This document shows, piece by piece, positions 35,666 to 45,142 of a DNA stretch of 64,000 nt. The notes beneath the pieces are model-generated. The model was not told where the DNA came from and ran no database searches. It was given only the letters and a program-made list of their open reading frames with translations. The DNA is from Cytobacillus oceanisediminis. Its GTDB lineage: Bacteria; Bacillota; Bacilli; Bacillales; Cytobacillaceae. Every line of letters starts with the position of its first letter. Positions within the stretch are counted from its first letter, which is position 1. The position numbers were made by a program, and so were the translations under genes. The stretch covers positions 275,571 to 339,570 of the forward strand of contig NZ_VLKI01000005.1 of the NCBI RefSeq assembly GCF_007830235.1, in the 5' to 3' direction.

Positions 35666-35881
35666 ATGTGGATGTATATTCTAGTCGGTATACTGGCGCT
35701 TCTTGCTGGTGTAGCACTAGGATTTTTCATTGCTCGAAAATACATGATGAGCTACCTAGAGAAAAATCCGCCAATTAACGAACAAATGCTTAAAATGATG
35801 ATGATGCAAATGGGCATGAAGCCATCACAAAAGAAGATCAACCAAATGATGAATGCCATGAACAAGCAGACTGGCAAGTAA
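35666..35881 (+). CDS. yneF: YneF (UPF0154) membrane protein
   Basis: A 71-residue protein with one N-terminal membrane helix ([20 protein letters not shown] then ARKYMM) and a Met/Gln-rich tail ([20 protein letters not shown]). ATG 35666 has GGAGGAAGTATTT upstream. The family is universal in bacilli, and its function is unknown. The last ~80 bp of this gene reappear 0.9 kb downstream (36713-36799), which suggests an insertion at its 3' end. Confidence 0.94.
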   Translation: MWMYILVGILALLAGVALGFFIARKYMMSYLEKNPPINEQMLKMMMMQMGMKPSQKKINQMMNAMNKQTGK

Positions 35882-36712
35882 TCAGGGACAAACAATATGA
35901 TATGTAAGGGTTTCTCTGTAATTGCTTTAACCCTCATCATTTAACAATTAGCCACTTTTTTTCTGTTGAAATTTAGCAGAGAAGAGTGGTTTTTTGTGTA
36001 ATAAGAGGTTGTTTTAAAAGAGTATTTAAATCATTTTATAGCAAAAGGTCATTCCTATTGTCATTTCATTGCGGTTTAATGTATGTTTAATAATTTAGAT
36101 ATCTATACAGTATCTAAATTGCTTGGGCAAAGTGAGTTATCCACATCACAGCGATACTAACAGTCTTTAGCGGATTTTAAACTTAAGAAAAACAAAAATA
36201 AAAAAGAGAGAAAAGTTGGTGGACGCTTACTCACTCTCAGTCGAAACAATAATCTTGATTACGACGAGAATAATAACACATTGGTTACTTTTATTAAATA
36301 AAAATTAATGAAAAATATTCCATGGTTGTTAATCCTGATTTCAACAAATGGCTTATAAAGTTTGGAAGGAGATACATAATTAACATTTTAATACTTTTAT
36401 GCGTTTTCGCTTTATCGTATTGAAATAATACTTTGAATAGTGTTATACTTTAATTGGTCGAACTATTCAAACAGTTGACCCCCTATAATTTTTTAGAGCT
36501 TAGAGTATTCTAGGCTCTCTTTTTATGGAGGGATTTTTATTTCATTACAATGTGAAACGGATTTAAAGTATATAGAAAGTAAGGGTTTAAAAGTTCTCAT
36601 TTAACAACAGGATTAATCGATATGAGCAGATAAGAGGAATAGCAATCAGATATTGGTTTGGGTCTATAGAGAGTGATAATTATATAAAAGAGGAATTTCT
36701 TTTTGAGTAAAT
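35882..36712. other. gene-poor interval between yneF and its duplicated 3' end
   Basis: 830 AT-rich bases with no intact gene. It holds a perfect inverted repeat AATTTAGATA / TATCTAAATT (36092-36101 and 36111-36120). Near 36600-36703 there is a protein-like stretch ending in a stop (RYEQIRGIAIRYWFGSIESD then NYIKEEFLFE). I read this as the remains of an inserted element. Confidence 0.5.
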
Positions 36713-36799
36713 AATGAAGATGCAAATGGGCATGAAGCCATCACAAAAGAAGATCAATTGATGAATGCCATGAACAAGCAGACTGGCAAGTAATCATGG
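36713..36799 (+). pseudogene. duplicated 3' end of yneF
   Basis: It repeats yneF bases encoding [12 protein letters not shown] and [10 protein letters not shown] plus the stop, almost identically (a short deletion and a base change after AAGATCAA). The homology stops shortly after the stop codon on one side and at AAGATGCAAATG on the other. Direct repeats of a gene's 3' end on both sides of foreign DNA are what a site-specific integration leaves. Confidence 0.8.
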
Positions 36800-36924
36800 G
36801 CAAGTATCCCATCAACGGCCACTTTTCTGATAAAAACAGAAGGGGGTTTTTTTATGCATTCAATGAAACCTTCCTCAAAACCAACCGTAAATAAATTATG
36901 ACAAATCATGAAAGGGAAGAACAA

Positions 36925-37365
36925 ATGAAAAAAATACTGCTAACCGGGCTCCTTGCCATTTCAATGTTATTAAGCGGCTGTTCGTTTTTAGGGGAAGTGA
37001 ATAATTCCATTGACTATGTAAACCAGGCAACTGAACATATCAATACACTAAATGACTTTGCGGAAGAGGCTCCGCAAATGCTTAAAGAGGCAGCGGAGGA
37101 TCCAGCATTAAAACAAGAGCTTGAAGATCGTTTAGTTACTCTTAAACAGGATGTAGAAGAATTTATCGCATTAAAAGATATCCCAACATTAGCGGAAGAT
37201 ATCCATCAGGAATTAGTTAGTCAAAATGAGGCGCTTCTTGCAGAAATCAATAAAGTATTAGAGAATGGCAACCTTGTATTGGATAAACTGGAGAACTCAG
37301 AGCTTTTTAGCACAATAAACGAAGTAACCAGTTTAATAAACAGAATCGAAGCATTAGGACAATAA
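36925..37365 (+). CDS. DUF6376-like lipoprotein
   Basis: A 146-residue predicted lipoprotein. ATG 36925 follows AAAGGGAAG; the longer frame is less likely. The signal peptide ends at the lipobox LLSGC (Cys at residue 19). The mature part is helical and acidic: VNNSIDYVNQATEHINTLND then LEDRLVTLKQDVEEF and ILENG-type repeats, ending in VTSLINRIEALG. From memory it matches DUF6376, short Bacillus lipoproteins of unknown function. Monocistronic. Confidence 0.82.
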   Translation: MKKILLTGLLAISMLLSGCSFLGEVNNSIDYVNQATEHINTLNDFAEEAPQMLKEAAEDPALKQELEDRLVTLKQDVEEFIALKDIPTLAEDIHQELVSQNEALLAEINKVLENGNLVLDKLENSELFSTINEVTSLINRIEALGQ

Positions 37366-37392
37366 AGCATCCACGAGGGTGCTTTTTCTTTG
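37364..37392 (+). terminator. terminator of the lipoprotein gene
   Basis: AAAGCATCC / GGGTGCTTT (37364-37372 and 37377-37385), loop ACGA, then TTCTTT. Confidence 0.88.
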
Positions 37393-37474
37393 CTAATAAA
37401 AATCTTCCTTATTTTTGAAATATTTGTTAAACTATTTAAGCTATTATTATGCTACGGTATTCGGAGGATAGGGT

Positions 37475-39223
37475 ATGAAGGTCTTTTTGGATTTGATGTG
37501 GTTTTTTAAACAGGAGAAAAAGGCGTATGTAAACGGGATTATTCTGCTGTTATTTGTGGCGCTGCTGCAGCTGGTTCCGCCAAAGGTTGTCGGGATTGTG
37601 GTCGACTCAATTAAAAATGGAGAGCTGACAGCACAAACGCTATTGATGTGGATTGGGCTCCTGGCTGTTGTTGCGCTTATGATGTATGTGCTCCGTTATT
37701 ATTGGAGGATCATGATTTTCGGATCGGCGGTTAAACTTTCCAAGTTATTGAGGAATAAGCTTTATCACCATTTTACAAAAATGTCGCAGTCTTTTTACCA
37801 GAAAAAGCGTGTCGGTGATTTGATGGCACACGCGACAAACGATCTCCAGGCTATTCAGCAGACTGCAGGAGCAGGGGTTCTCACATTTGTGGATTCACTG
37901 GCGACAGGCGGCTTCGTGATCATCGCCATGGCTACGACGATTAGCTGGAAGCTTACGCTTATCAGCTTGATTCCGATGCCATTCATGGCACTGCTTACGA
38001 GCTGGTATGGGACGCTTCTGCATAAACGATTCCACAAGGCGCAGGAGGCTTTTTCATCATTAAATGATAAAACGCAGGAGAGCGTATCCGGGATCAAAGT
38101 CATTAAAACATTTGGACAGGAAAAAGAGGATATTGAAGATTTTCGCAAACAATCTGAAGATGTGGTGCGAAAGAATATTTCGGTGGCCAAAGTAGATTCT
38201 TTATTTGACCCAACCATTTCAATCATTGTCGGGATCTCTTTCTTTTTATCCATTGCGTTCGGATCAAGATATGTATTGGCAGGAGAATTGACGATTGGGC
38301 AGCTTGTGTCGTTTACAACATATCTAGGGCTGCTCATTTGGCCGATGCTGGCATTTGGCTGGCTGTTCAATATCGTGGAGAGAGGCCGTGCTTCGTATGA
38401 CCGTGTTTCCGCTTTACTTGCAGAAGAAGTCGATATTAAAAATGATCAGTCTGGAATCAATGAAGTTCCAAGCGGGAATATCGAATACAAAATTGAGGAG
38501 TTCGCTTATCCGGGAGAAAATAAAGCACTGCTGAAAGAAATTCACTTTAGGCTGCAAAGGGGCGAGACTCTCGGCATTGTCGGAAAAACAGGCGCTGGTA
38601 AAACAACCCTGCTGAAACTATTGATTCGAGAGTTTGAAGGCTATAAAGGGGAAATCCTTTTTGCAGAGCATCAAATTGACCGCTATAAAATGGAGAAGCT
38701 GAGGGAAGCCATTGGCTATGTACCGCAGGAGCATTTCCTGTTTTCTGCCACTGTTGCAGAAAATATTGCTTTTACAAGGCCGGATGCCGAGCTTGCAGAG
38801 GTCTATGCTGCAGCAAAGCTCGCCAATATCCATGAGGATATTCTCGAATTTACGGATGGATATCAAACGGTTGTCGGCGAGAGAGGGGTATCCCTTTCTG
38901 GCGGGCAAAAGCAGCGGATCTCCATTGCGAGAGCATTGCTCATGAATCCGGAGGTATTGATTTTGGATGACTCCCTTTCTGCTGTTGATGCCAAAACAGA
39001 GGAAGTGATTCTTACTTCATTACGAGTAGAGCGGGCTGGCAAAACAACAATTATTACCGCTCATCGCCTTAGTGCCATCCAGCATGCCAATCTCATTCTT
39101 GTGCTGGATGAAGGAAAGATCGTTCAGCGGGGTACGCATGATGATTTGATGGCTGAAGAGGGCTGGTATAAGAATATGTATCTGCGCCAGCAGCTGGAAG
39201 AGCTTGTGGAGCATGGGGGATAA
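37475..39223 (+). CDS. ABC exporter subunit with degenerate catalytic site
   Basis: A 582-residue half-transporter: six membrane helices in residues ~15-310, then an ATPase. Walker A is GKTGAGKTT near 370, the signature is LSGGQKQRISIARALL, and Walker B is LILDDSLSAVD near 495-500. The residue after the Walker B Asp is Asp, not the catalytic Glu. That is typical of one half of heterodimeric exporters such as B. subtilis YheI (BmrC) or YknU, which it resembles (start LMWFFKQEKKAYVNG). ATG 37475 follows GGAGGATAGG. The partner gene begins 4 bp after its stop. Confidence 0.92.
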   Translation: MKVFLDLMWFFKQEKKAYVNGIILLLFVALLQLVPPKVVGIVVDSIKNGELTAQTLLMWIGLLAVVALMMYVLRYYWRIMIFGSAVKLSKLLRNKLYHHFTKMSQSFYQKKRVGDLMAHATNDLQAIQQTAGAGVLTFVDSLATGGFVIIAMATTISWKLTLISLIPMPFMALLTSWYGTLLHKRFHKAQEAFSSLNDKTQESVSGIKVIKTFGQEKEDIEDFRKQSEDVVRKNISVAKVDSLFDPTISIIVGISFFLSIAFGSRYVLAGELTIGQLVSFTTYLGLLIWPMLAFGWLFNIVERGRASYDRVSALLAEEVDIKNDQSGINEVPSGNIEYKIEEFAYPGENKALLKEIHFRLQRGETLGIVGKTGAGKTTLLKLLIREFEGYKGEILFAEHQIDRYKMEKLREAIGYVPQEHFLFSATVAENIAFTRPDAELAEVYAAAKLANIHEDILEFTDGYQTVVGERGVSLSGGQKQRISIARALLMNPEVLILDDSLSAVDAKTEEVILTSLRVERAGKTTIITAHRLSAIQHANLILVLDEGKIVQRGTHDDLMAEEGWYKNMYLRQQLEELVEHGG

Positions 39224-39227
39224 GAAA

Positions 39228-41021
39228 ATGGAAAAAACACCAGTTATGAAAGGAAAAGAGCAGCGAAAGGTCCTGTTCCGGCTGCTCTCTTATACTAAAC
39301 CGCATAAGAAAACGATTCTGCTCGCTTTCAGTTTGCTCCTGGTAACTACGATAGGGGACATACTGGGGCCGATTCTGGTAAAAATCTTTATCGATGATTA
39401 TTTAACACCTAGAAACATTGTGTTTGAGCCGTTATTTGCTTTGGGCGCTGCTTACCTTGGCATTCAAATCTTGAATGTGCTTGTTTCATATTTTCAGCTG
39501 TTGAAGTTTCAGGAAATCGCTTTGAAAATCATCCAGCAGCTGCGGGTTGATGTTTTTTCAAAAGTACAGTCACTGGGCTTGAAATACTTTGATAAAACAC
39601 CGGCAGGAAGCATTGTTTCAAGGGTAACGAATGATACCGAAGCGATCAAAGATATGTTCGTGAGTGTATTGGTCACGTTCATTCAGGGGGCTTTCCTCCT
39701 GACAGGCATATTTGTGGCTATGTTTATTTTGAATGTTAAGCTTGCGTTGTTCTGTCTAGTGATACTGCCGATCCTATTTATGATCATGAGAACCTACCGG
39801 AAATATAGTTCGGTTTTTTATAAGGATTTAAGGGAAAGGCTGAGCCAGCTGAATGCGAAGCTGAGCGAATCACTGCAGGGGATGTCCATCATTCAGGTGT
39901 TCAGGCAGGAAAAAAGGCTGCGGAAGGAATTCGGCGATATTAATGAGCAGCATTACAACGCTGGGATGCGGAATATCAAAATGGATGGCCTATTATTGAG
40001 ACCGGCTATCGACCTTGTCTATGTACTGGCACTCATCATAGTATTGAGCTTTTTTGGAATTTCCTCCTTTAATAGCCCAATAGAGATCGGTGTGCTTTAT
40101 GCGTTTGTCAGCTATTTGGACCGTTTCTTTGAGCCGGTGAATCAGATTATGATGAGGCTTTCTATGTACCAGCAGGCCATCATCGCTGCTTCCAGAGCTT
40201 TTGCGCTATTGGATGAAAAGGAACTCGCACCTGCACAGGAGGAGAAGAACGCTGCCGAAATCAAAGATGGAGACATCGAGTTCAGAAACCTTAGCTTCTC
40301 CTATGACGGAAAACGGGATGTGCTGAAGAATATTTCTTTTACAGCCAAGCCGGGAGAAACAGTAGCGTTAGTCGGACATACGGGCAGTGGAAAAAGTTCA
40401 ATTATCAACTTAATGATGCGTTTCTATGAATTTGAACGCGGAGATATCTTCATTGATGGAAAAAGCATTAAATCCTATCCAAAGGATGAACTCCGGACGA
40501 AAATGGGGCTCGTTCTTCAGGATCCTTTCCTCTTTTACGGAACGATCAAGGATAACATCAGGCTTCATAATGAGAATATGACAGATGATGAAATTGAAGC
40601 AGCAGCCCAGTTTGTTCAGGCGTATACATTCATTGATAAATTGGAAGACGGCTATGACCATCAAGTAGTGGAGCGGGGATCTACTTTATCAAGCGGACAA
40701 AGGCAGCTGATCGCCTTTGCGAGAACCATTGCCGCCAATCCGAAAATTCTGGTCTTGGACGAAGCGACTGCAAATATCGATACAGAAACGGAAGAAGCGA
40801 TCCAAATCGCATTGGAAAAAATGCGGAAGGGCCGGACGACGATTGCGATTGCCCACCGCCTATCTACCATTCAGGATGCAGAATTGATTCTGGTTCTCCA
40901 TCAGGGAGAAATCGTTGAAAGAGGGACGCATCAGGAGCTTCTCGCTAAACGCGGTTTGTATCATAAAATGTACTTGCTGCAGAATGGATCTGCTGAAAAA
41001 GTGGAGGATGCAGTTGGGTAA
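39228..41021 (+). CDS. ABC exporter subunit with canonical catalytic site
   Basis: A 597-residue half-transporter from ATG 39228, whose ribosome site GGGGGATAAGAAA overlaps the end of the upstream gene. Six membrane helices are followed by Walker A GHTGSGKSS, the variant signature LSSGQRQLIAFAR and Walker B LVLDEATANID with a proper Glu. With the upstream subunit it should form a heterodimeric multidrug exporter (YheI/YheH or YknU/YknV type) with one active and one degenerate ATP site. The pair is an operon closed by a terminator. The substrate is unknown. Confidence 0.93.
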   Translation: MEKTPVMKGKEQRKVLFRLLSYTKPHKKTILLAFSLLLVTTIGDILGPILVKIFIDDYLTPRNIVFEPLFALGAAYLGIQILNVLVSYFQLLKFQEIALKIIQQLRVDVFSKVQSLGLKYFDKTPAGSIVSRVTNDTEAIKDMFVSVLVTFIQGAFLLTGIFVAMFILNVKLALFCLVILPILFMIMRTYRKYSSVFYKDLRERLSQLNAKLSESLQGMSIIQVFRQEKRLRKEFGDINEQHYNAGMRNIKMDGLLLRPAIDLVYVLALIIVLSFFGISSFNSPIEIGVLYAFVSYLDRFFEPVNQIMMRLSMYQQAIIAASRAFALLDEKELAPAQEEKNAAEIKDGDIEFRNLSFSYDGKRDVLKNISFTAKPGETVALVGHTGSGKSSIINLMMRFYEFERGDIFIDGKSIKSYPKDELRTKMGLVLQDPFLFYGTIKDNIRLHNENMTDDEIEAAAQFVQAYTFIDKLEDGYDHQVVERGSTLSSGQRQLIAFARTIAANPKILVLDEATANIDTETEEAIQIALEKMRKGRTTIAIAHRLSTIQDAELILVLHQGEIVERGTHQELLAKRGLYHKMYLLQNGSAEKVEDAVG

Positions 41022-41069
41022 GCTGGATGAGCATCCTTAAAAATGCGATTACAAAGCATTAAATGAAAC

Positions 41070-41101
41070 AAGCAGCCCGCTGGGAGGCTGCTTGTTTTTT
41101 A
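41070..41101 (+). terminator. terminator of the ABC exporter operon
   Basis: AAGCAGCC / GGCTGCTT (41070-41077 and 41086-41093) followed by GTTTTTT. Confidence 0.85.
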
Positions 41102-41329
41102 CATCGTATTCATGAAACTCCAGACAACTACAATCATTACACCTATGGCAAAGAAAGCCTTGCTTTTGCTTTCTTTAAAATTTCTGAAAAACTCGATCAT
41201 ACACATGACGGAGAAAATAGACATAAAGGCGATTTTATTACTTAGCCCAAATTCAGGAAACAGACTAAAAGTGGATAGGCCAATTAACACAATAACTATT
41301 ACAAGTTCACGGACAGATTGAGTCTGCAT
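41099..41329 (-). CDS. small two-helix membrane protein
   Basis: A 76-residue protein with hydrophobic stretches LVIVIVLIGLSTFSLF, IAFMSIFSVMCMIEFF and FFAIGVMIVVVWSFM, probably three membrane helices separated by short charged loops (RNFKESKSK). ATG 41329 follows TTAAGGAGATAAAA. No family recognised. It is 10 bp downstream of the next membrane gene, likely one transcript. Confidence 0.7.
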   Translation of the reverse strand: MQTQSVRELVIVIVLIGLSTFSLFPEFGLSNKIAFMSIFSVMCMIEFFRNFKESKSKAFFAIGVMIVVVWSFMNTM

Positions 41330-41339
41330 TTTTATCTCC

Positions 41340-41708
41340 TTAAGTTAGGAACTCAAACCCAAGGAATACAATAAATAGTGTAGCGATGGATAATACAGAG
41401 AGAAAATATAGCCTGGATTCTTTCTCGTATTTCCATTCCATAATCCCTCGAGCAGCAAAAATAATCAAAAATGATACAATAAGATAGCTTGGTCTATAAT
41501 CATATTTAAAAACAAAACCTAATAAAAATAATCCGATTAATATTACTACGGTCAAACTGTTCTCAACAATTTTATGGAGTTTATTAATATAGGTAAATGT
41601 CATTTTTTCTTTGTCTTTAGGTTCTTGAATATTATATTTCTTTTTGATTGCTGAATAAATGGGCAAATAAATCAAGAAAACAATAAAAACAAAAATATAA
41701 ATGGCCAA
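41340..41708 (-). CDS. membrane protein, DUF4181-like
   Basis: A 122-residue protein with about four membrane segments: IYIFVFIVFLIYLPIYSAI, LTVVILIGLFLLGFVF, YLIVSFLIIFAARGIMEW and FLSVLSIATLFIVFLGF. The short basic cytoplasmic loop with INKLHKIVE resembles DUF4181 proteins of bacilli (from memory). TTG 41708 follows AAAGGAAG. Function unknown. The upstream 180 bp contain a short frame that I did not accept. Confidence 0.65.
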   Translation of the reverse strand: MAIYIFVFIVFLIYLPIYSAIKKKYNIQEPKDKEKMTFTYINKLHKIVENSLTVVILIGLFLLGFVFKYDYRPSYLIVSFLIIFAARGIMEWKYEKESRLYFLSVLSIATLFIVFLGFEFLT

Positions 41709-41960
41709 ATTAAATTCTTCCTTTTACTTTATTTTTCAAATTATAACATTTTTGGAAGCGGTTCTTCTGCTTAAAATAAAAATATACGGGCAATTTCCCA
41801 AGATATCTTTTCCCAAAATAAACGCCTAAGTATTTTCTTGACAATATGATACCTACATTACCCTTATCCCTAAATATATTTACCAATTCCACTGTACATG
41901 CCTCTTCAGCAGGTGTTTAAACGGCAGAGAGAATGAATTAAAGAAGAGGCGTGCTACATA

Positions 41961-41998
41961 AAAAAACAGCCCGTTTTAAATAAACATGGCTGTTTTTT
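41961..41998. terminator. terminator between the Spo0E-like gene and the membrane pair
   Basis: AAAAAACAGCC / GGCTGTTTTTT (41961-41971 and 41988-41998). The minus-strand reading ends in TTTTTTA and overlaps the end of the Spo0E-like gene. Confidence 0.85.
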
Positions 41999-42224
41999 AT
42001 TGGGTTTGCACTTTTTTAATAAAGATTCGATTGTATTCATTTAATAGGGCATCAAGTTCCTGGCTGTACTGGATTGCCGCCGAAGAGTTTAAGCCGCTTT
42101 TCATGGCCACTTGAATTAACTCCGTTCTCTTCTGTTCGATCAATGAAAGCAATTCTTGTTTACACATGGCCAATAATTCCTCTCTGGTGGTTTCTCGTCG
42201 CATTATGTAAAATTCAGCTGCCAA
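41997..42224 (-). CDS. Spo0E-like aspartyl-phosphate phosphatase
   Basis: A 68-75-residue helical-hairpin protein with the family motif SQELDALLNEYN preceded by KRTELIQVAMKSGLNSSAAI. Spo0E-type phosphatases remove phosphate from Spo0A~P and delay sporulation. A TTG at 42224 and an ATG at 42203 are both in frame; neither has a strong Shine-Dalgarno, so the start is uncertain. It stands alone, with an A/T-rich upstream region (42225-42440). Confidence 0.85.
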   Translation of the reverse strand: MAAEFYIMRRETTREELLAMCKQELLSLIEQKRTELIQVAMKSGLNSSAAIQYSQELDALLNEYNRIFIKKVQTQ

Positions 42225-42469
42225 TTAGGTTCCATGTCAAATGCTGAAAGATAATAACAGAATTTGTTAAGATATACTATAGTATATCGAATTATGGTAA
42301 TAAATTCAAAAGAAACTTCCTTTAAAGTTTAATAACATTTACATTAAAAAAACATGTTTTATGTTGAAAATTAATATGGTTTATTATAGAGCTTGTTTGG
42401 GGATATTTCCAGAGATGTCAAGGATTTTCCAGTTAATACTTGTTTTTACTTAAAAAATGTCTCTGTTAC

Positions 42470-42690
42470 TTTGGCCTGTTGATTTCCGCTGCAGGTACTC
42501 AGCGAACGCGGGCGGTCAGGGAGCCTCCTCGGCGCTATGCGCCTGTGGGGTCTCCCTTTGATCCGCACTCCCGCAGGACTTTGAATAAGCATCCACGAGT
42601 AAACACCGCACGAAGGAAATGCGAATGCATTTCCAAGGATCTCGCACCTTCCGCTCCAATCAACAGGGTGCCTGGAATCATTATTTGAGT
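42470..42690 (+). repeat. family A MITE-like repeat, copy 5
   Basis: GTTGATTTCCGCTGCAGG (42478) through CCGCTCCAATCAACAG (42666), with CTCAGCGAACGCGGGCGGTC, GTGGGGTCTCCCTTTGATCC, GCAGGACTTTGAATAAGCAT and AACACCGCACGAAGGAAATG. It lies between the Spo0E-like gene and ccdA. Confidence 0.88.
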
Positions 42691-42835
42691 TCATCACTAC
42701 ATTTAAAAATCGAGCTCAATTGTATACTTCTTGGAGTATTTATTTGACACAAAACGTTCACATTCTATCCATTATCTTTTCAGCATGGTATTTGTTAGAA
42801 TAAATAGGAACGAATGAGTATCAGGAGTTGTGGAT

Positions 42836-43543
42836 ATGACAGATTTAAATGTATTTATTGCATTGGGGGCAGGATTTTTAAGTTTTATCTCACCTTGCTG
42901 CCTGCCATTATATCCGGCGTTTTTATCGTATATTACAGGAATGTCCGTCGGGGAGATTAAAGAAGAGAATGCCATGCTGCAAAGACGGAGCATGCTGCAT
43001 ACATTATTCTTCCTGCTTGGTTTTTCGGCGATCTTTATTGCGATTGGATTTGGAACCACTTTTATCGGACGCTTCTTTAATGAATATCAGGATGTGATCC
43101 GCCAGCTTGGAGCCATTTTTATCTTCTTCTTCGGGCTGGTTGTAGTGGGAGTGATCAAGCCGGAATTCTTAATGAAGGAAAGACGTTTCGAGTTTAAAAA
43201 CCGTCCTGCTGGATTTCTTGGATCGATTTTAATCGGGATGGCATTTGCGGCCGGCTGGACACCGTGTACAGGGCCGATTCTTGGAGCGGTAATATCTCTT
43301 GCTGCAGCTAATCCAGGATCAGCTATGGTCTATATGATTGCTTATATTCTTGGCTTCGGAATTCCATTCTTTGTGCTTTCCTTCTTCGTCGGAAAGCTGC
43401 AGTGGATCAAGCGAAACAGCGTCAAGATTATGAAAATTGGCGGTGTGTTAATGATGATCATGGGTGTTGTCCTGTTCTTTGACTGGATGACTAAGATTAT
43501 CGCGATTTTATCACCTTTATTCGGCGGATTTACTGGTTTTTAA
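42836..43543 (+). CDS. ccdA: cytochrome c biogenesis / thiol-disulfide transporter CcdA
   Basis: A 235-residue, six-helix membrane protein identical in length to B. subtilis CcdA. Conserved parts: [20 protein letters not shown] with the first redox Cys region, the central [14 protein letters not shown], and [17 protein letters not shown] with the partner Cys. CcdA passes electrons from cytoplasmic thioredoxin to ResA and StoA for cytochrome c maturation and spore cortex synthesis. GTG 42830 is in frame, but ATG 42836 has better spacing from AGGAG. A terminator follows. Confidence 0.96.
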   Translation: MTDLNVFIALGAGFLSFISPCCLPLYPAFLSYITGMSVGEIKEENAMLQRRSMLHTLFFLLGFSAIFIAIGFGTTFIGRFFNEYQDVIRQLGAIFIFFFGLVVVGVIKPEFLMKERRFEFKNRPAGFLGSILIGMAFAAGWTPCTGPILGAVISLAAANPGSAMVYMIAYILGFGIPFFVLSFFVGKLQWIKRNSVKIMKIGGVLMMIMGVVLFFDWMTKIIAILSPLFGGFTGF

Positions 43544-43550
43544 AAAATGG

Positions 43551-43588
43551 GCAGCACATTCAAAATTGGGAATGTGCTGCTTTTTTTG
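43551..43588 (+). terminator. terminator of ccdA
   Basis: GCAGCACATTC / GAATGTGCTGC (43551-43561 and 43570-43580) followed by seven T. Confidence 0.93.
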
Positions 43589-43838
43589 ATATAAGTAAAA
43601 AGGGCTACTAGTCAAAAGAGTGCTGGTCGAAATTTGTCGCACTTTTTAAATTGAAATTTGTCTGATAGTTCGATATATTGTAGTATGTGTTCTTTCAGCG
43701 TGGATAATTGTATTTATGTGGAAATATTGCTATTTTACTATTCAGGGAGTTTATTGTTTTATAATTTTGGGTATTTTTAACTATGATAGAAGTATAATAG
43801 AGATAGAGCTTCCAATGCAGTACAAGGGGGAAACAGCG

Positions 43839-44198
43839 GTGGCAAGAATTTTAATAGTCGATGATGCAAAGTTTATGAGAGTCACTCTGGGCAGTATTCT
43901 AGAAAAAGCCGACCATGAGATTGTAGGAGAAGGGGAGAACGGCAAAGAAGCTGTACAGCTATATAGGGATCACCTTCCAGATCTTGTGATGATGGACATC
44001 ACCATGCCGGAAATGACTGGACTTGAGGCCATGAAGGAAATAAAAAAAGATCATCCAAATGCGAAGATTATCATGTGCTCTGCCATGGGCCAGCAGAAGG
44101 TAGTGGTCGAGTCCATTGAAGCGGGTGCAAAGGATTTTATTGTAAAGCCTTTTGATGAGGGGCGAGTACTAGAAGCAGTTAATCGGGTATTAAGCTAA
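43839..44198 (+). CDS. yneI: CheY-like response regulator YneI
   Basis: A 119-residue stand-alone receiver domain. GTG 43839 after AGGGGGAAACAGC gives the start ARILIVDDAKFMRVTLGSIL; the longer frame upstream is unlikely. Acidic pocket DD, phospho-acceptor Asp in PDLVMMDITMPEMTG, Ser in IIMCSAMGQQ and Lys in DFIVKPF are all present. No output domain follows. It sits between ccdA and ccdC as in B. subtilis, but its kinase and target are unknown. Confidence 0.94.
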   Translation: MARILIVDDAKFMRVTLGSILEKADHEIVGEGENGKEAVQLYRDHLPDLVMMDITMPEMTGLEAMKEIKKDHPNAKIIMCSAMGQQKVVVESIEAGAKDFIVKPFDEGRVLEAVNRVLS

Positions 44199-44199
44199 G

Positions 44200-44263
44200 A
44201 GCTGACTCAGGTACCCTGGACATAAGGATGTGTCCGGGTATCAGATGGAGTTGGCTTTTTTTT
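44200..44263 (+). terminator. terminator of yneI
   Basis: A long imperfect hairpin: AGCTGACTC pairs with GAGTTGGCT, inside which TACCC-TGGACA pairs with TGTCC-GGGTA, followed by eight T. Confidence 0.85.
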
Positions 44264-44268
44264 ATTAA

Positions 44269-44506
44269 TGGCCTGTTAAATTTGCCTGTTGATTTCAGCA
44301 CGAGGCACTCCCTTTCCGCTGGCGGTCCCACGCTCCTCGTCGCTTTGCTCCTGCGGGGTCTCCCTTTGCCGCACTCCCGCAGGACGTTGAATAAGCATCC
44401 TAATAAACACCGCACGAAGAAAATGCGAATGCATTTTGGAGGAGTTCGTGCCTTCTGCTCCAATCAACAGGGTGCTAAAAAACAACAATAAGCTTTAACA
44501 GAGCTT
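44269..44506 (+). repeat. family A MITE-like repeat, copy 6
   Basis: It has the clearest full-length ends: GGCCTGTTAAATTTGCC at the left and GCTTTAACAGAGC at the right as imperfect inverted repeats. The core is GTTGATTTCAGC (44288) to CTGCTCCAATCAACAG (44470), with GCGGGGTCTCCCTTTGCC and AACACCGCACGAAG. Confidence 0.88.
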
Positions 44507-44600
44507 AATTAATAGTGGACATTTTCAAAAATCGTATCTAAACCAAGCCTTTTAATATATAATAAGTAAAGTAATCTAATGAAACAGAGGATGAAATCGA

Positions 44601-45092
44601 ATGGATTTTGTATTAATTTCATCAATCGGCGCCGTGTTTATGGCAATCTTCGTGATGTTCATCCGCATGAAGGCAGCCAAGAAGCCGGCTTCCGCCAAGA
44701 AAATCATCTTGCCGCCGATTTTCATGAGCACAGGTGCGCTCATGTTTGTCGTCCCCTATTTTCGAGTGACTCCAATGGAGATCCTGGAAGCTGCCTCAGT
44801 TGGAATGCTGTTCTCCATCCTGCTGATCAAAACATCTTCCTTTGAAATCAGGGACAACGAAATCTACCTGAAACGTTCAAAAGCATTTGCTTTTATATTG
44901 ATAGGATTGCTTGTCGTACGGATTATTGGAAAAATGGTGCTTAGTTCAACGATCGACTATGGTGAGCTGAGCGGCATGTTCTGGATTCTTGCATTTGCCA
45001 TGATTGTGCCTTGGAGGATTGCGATGTATATGAATTATCGCAAGCTGCATCAGGAGCTTTATGGAGCGGGGAGCCCGAAGACGACAATATAA
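44601..45092 (+). CDS. ccdC: CcdC (YneJ) family membrane protein
   Basis: A 163-residue protein with about four membrane helices (ISSIGAVFMAIFVMFIRM, ALMFVVPYF, AFAFILIGLLVVRIIG and FWILAFAMIVPWRIAMYM), ending in basic KLHQELYGAG. It matches CcdC/YneJ, which follows yneI in B. subtilis and is named for its place in the ccdA locus; it is not essential for cytochrome c there. ATG 44601 follows AGAGGATGA. It has its own terminator, so here the ccdA-yneI-ccdC genes form separate units split by a family A repeat. Confidence 0.9.
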   Translation: MDFVLISSIGAVFMAIFVMFIRMKAAKKPASAKKIILPPIFMSTGALMFVVPYFRVTPMEILEAASVGMLFSILLIKTSSFEIRDNEIYLKRSKAFAFILIGLLVVRIIGKMVLSSTIDYGELSGMFWILAFAMIVPWRIAMYMNYRKLHQELYGAGSPKTTI

Positions 45093-45097
45093 TACTG

Positions 45098-45130
45098 AAA
45101 GCCGCCGGGCATGGGTTCGGCGGCTTTTTG
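45098..45130 (+). terminator. terminator of ccdC
   Basis: AAAGCCGCCG / CGGCGGCTTT (45098-45107 and 45118-45127), then TTG. It faces the convergent DinB gene. Confidence 0.9.
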
Positions 45131-45142
45131 TGTATGGAAGTT

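Noticed and set aside
41710..41892. 60-codon minus-strand frame upstream of the DUF4181-like gene
   Set aside because: GTG start with no good ribosome site and no recognisable features.
42440..42690. Open frames on both strands across family A repeats (also near 2513, 4000, 19073, 44179, 45650)
   Set aside because: They arise from the palindromic GC-rich repeat; the same pseudo-peptides recur wherever the repeat occurs.
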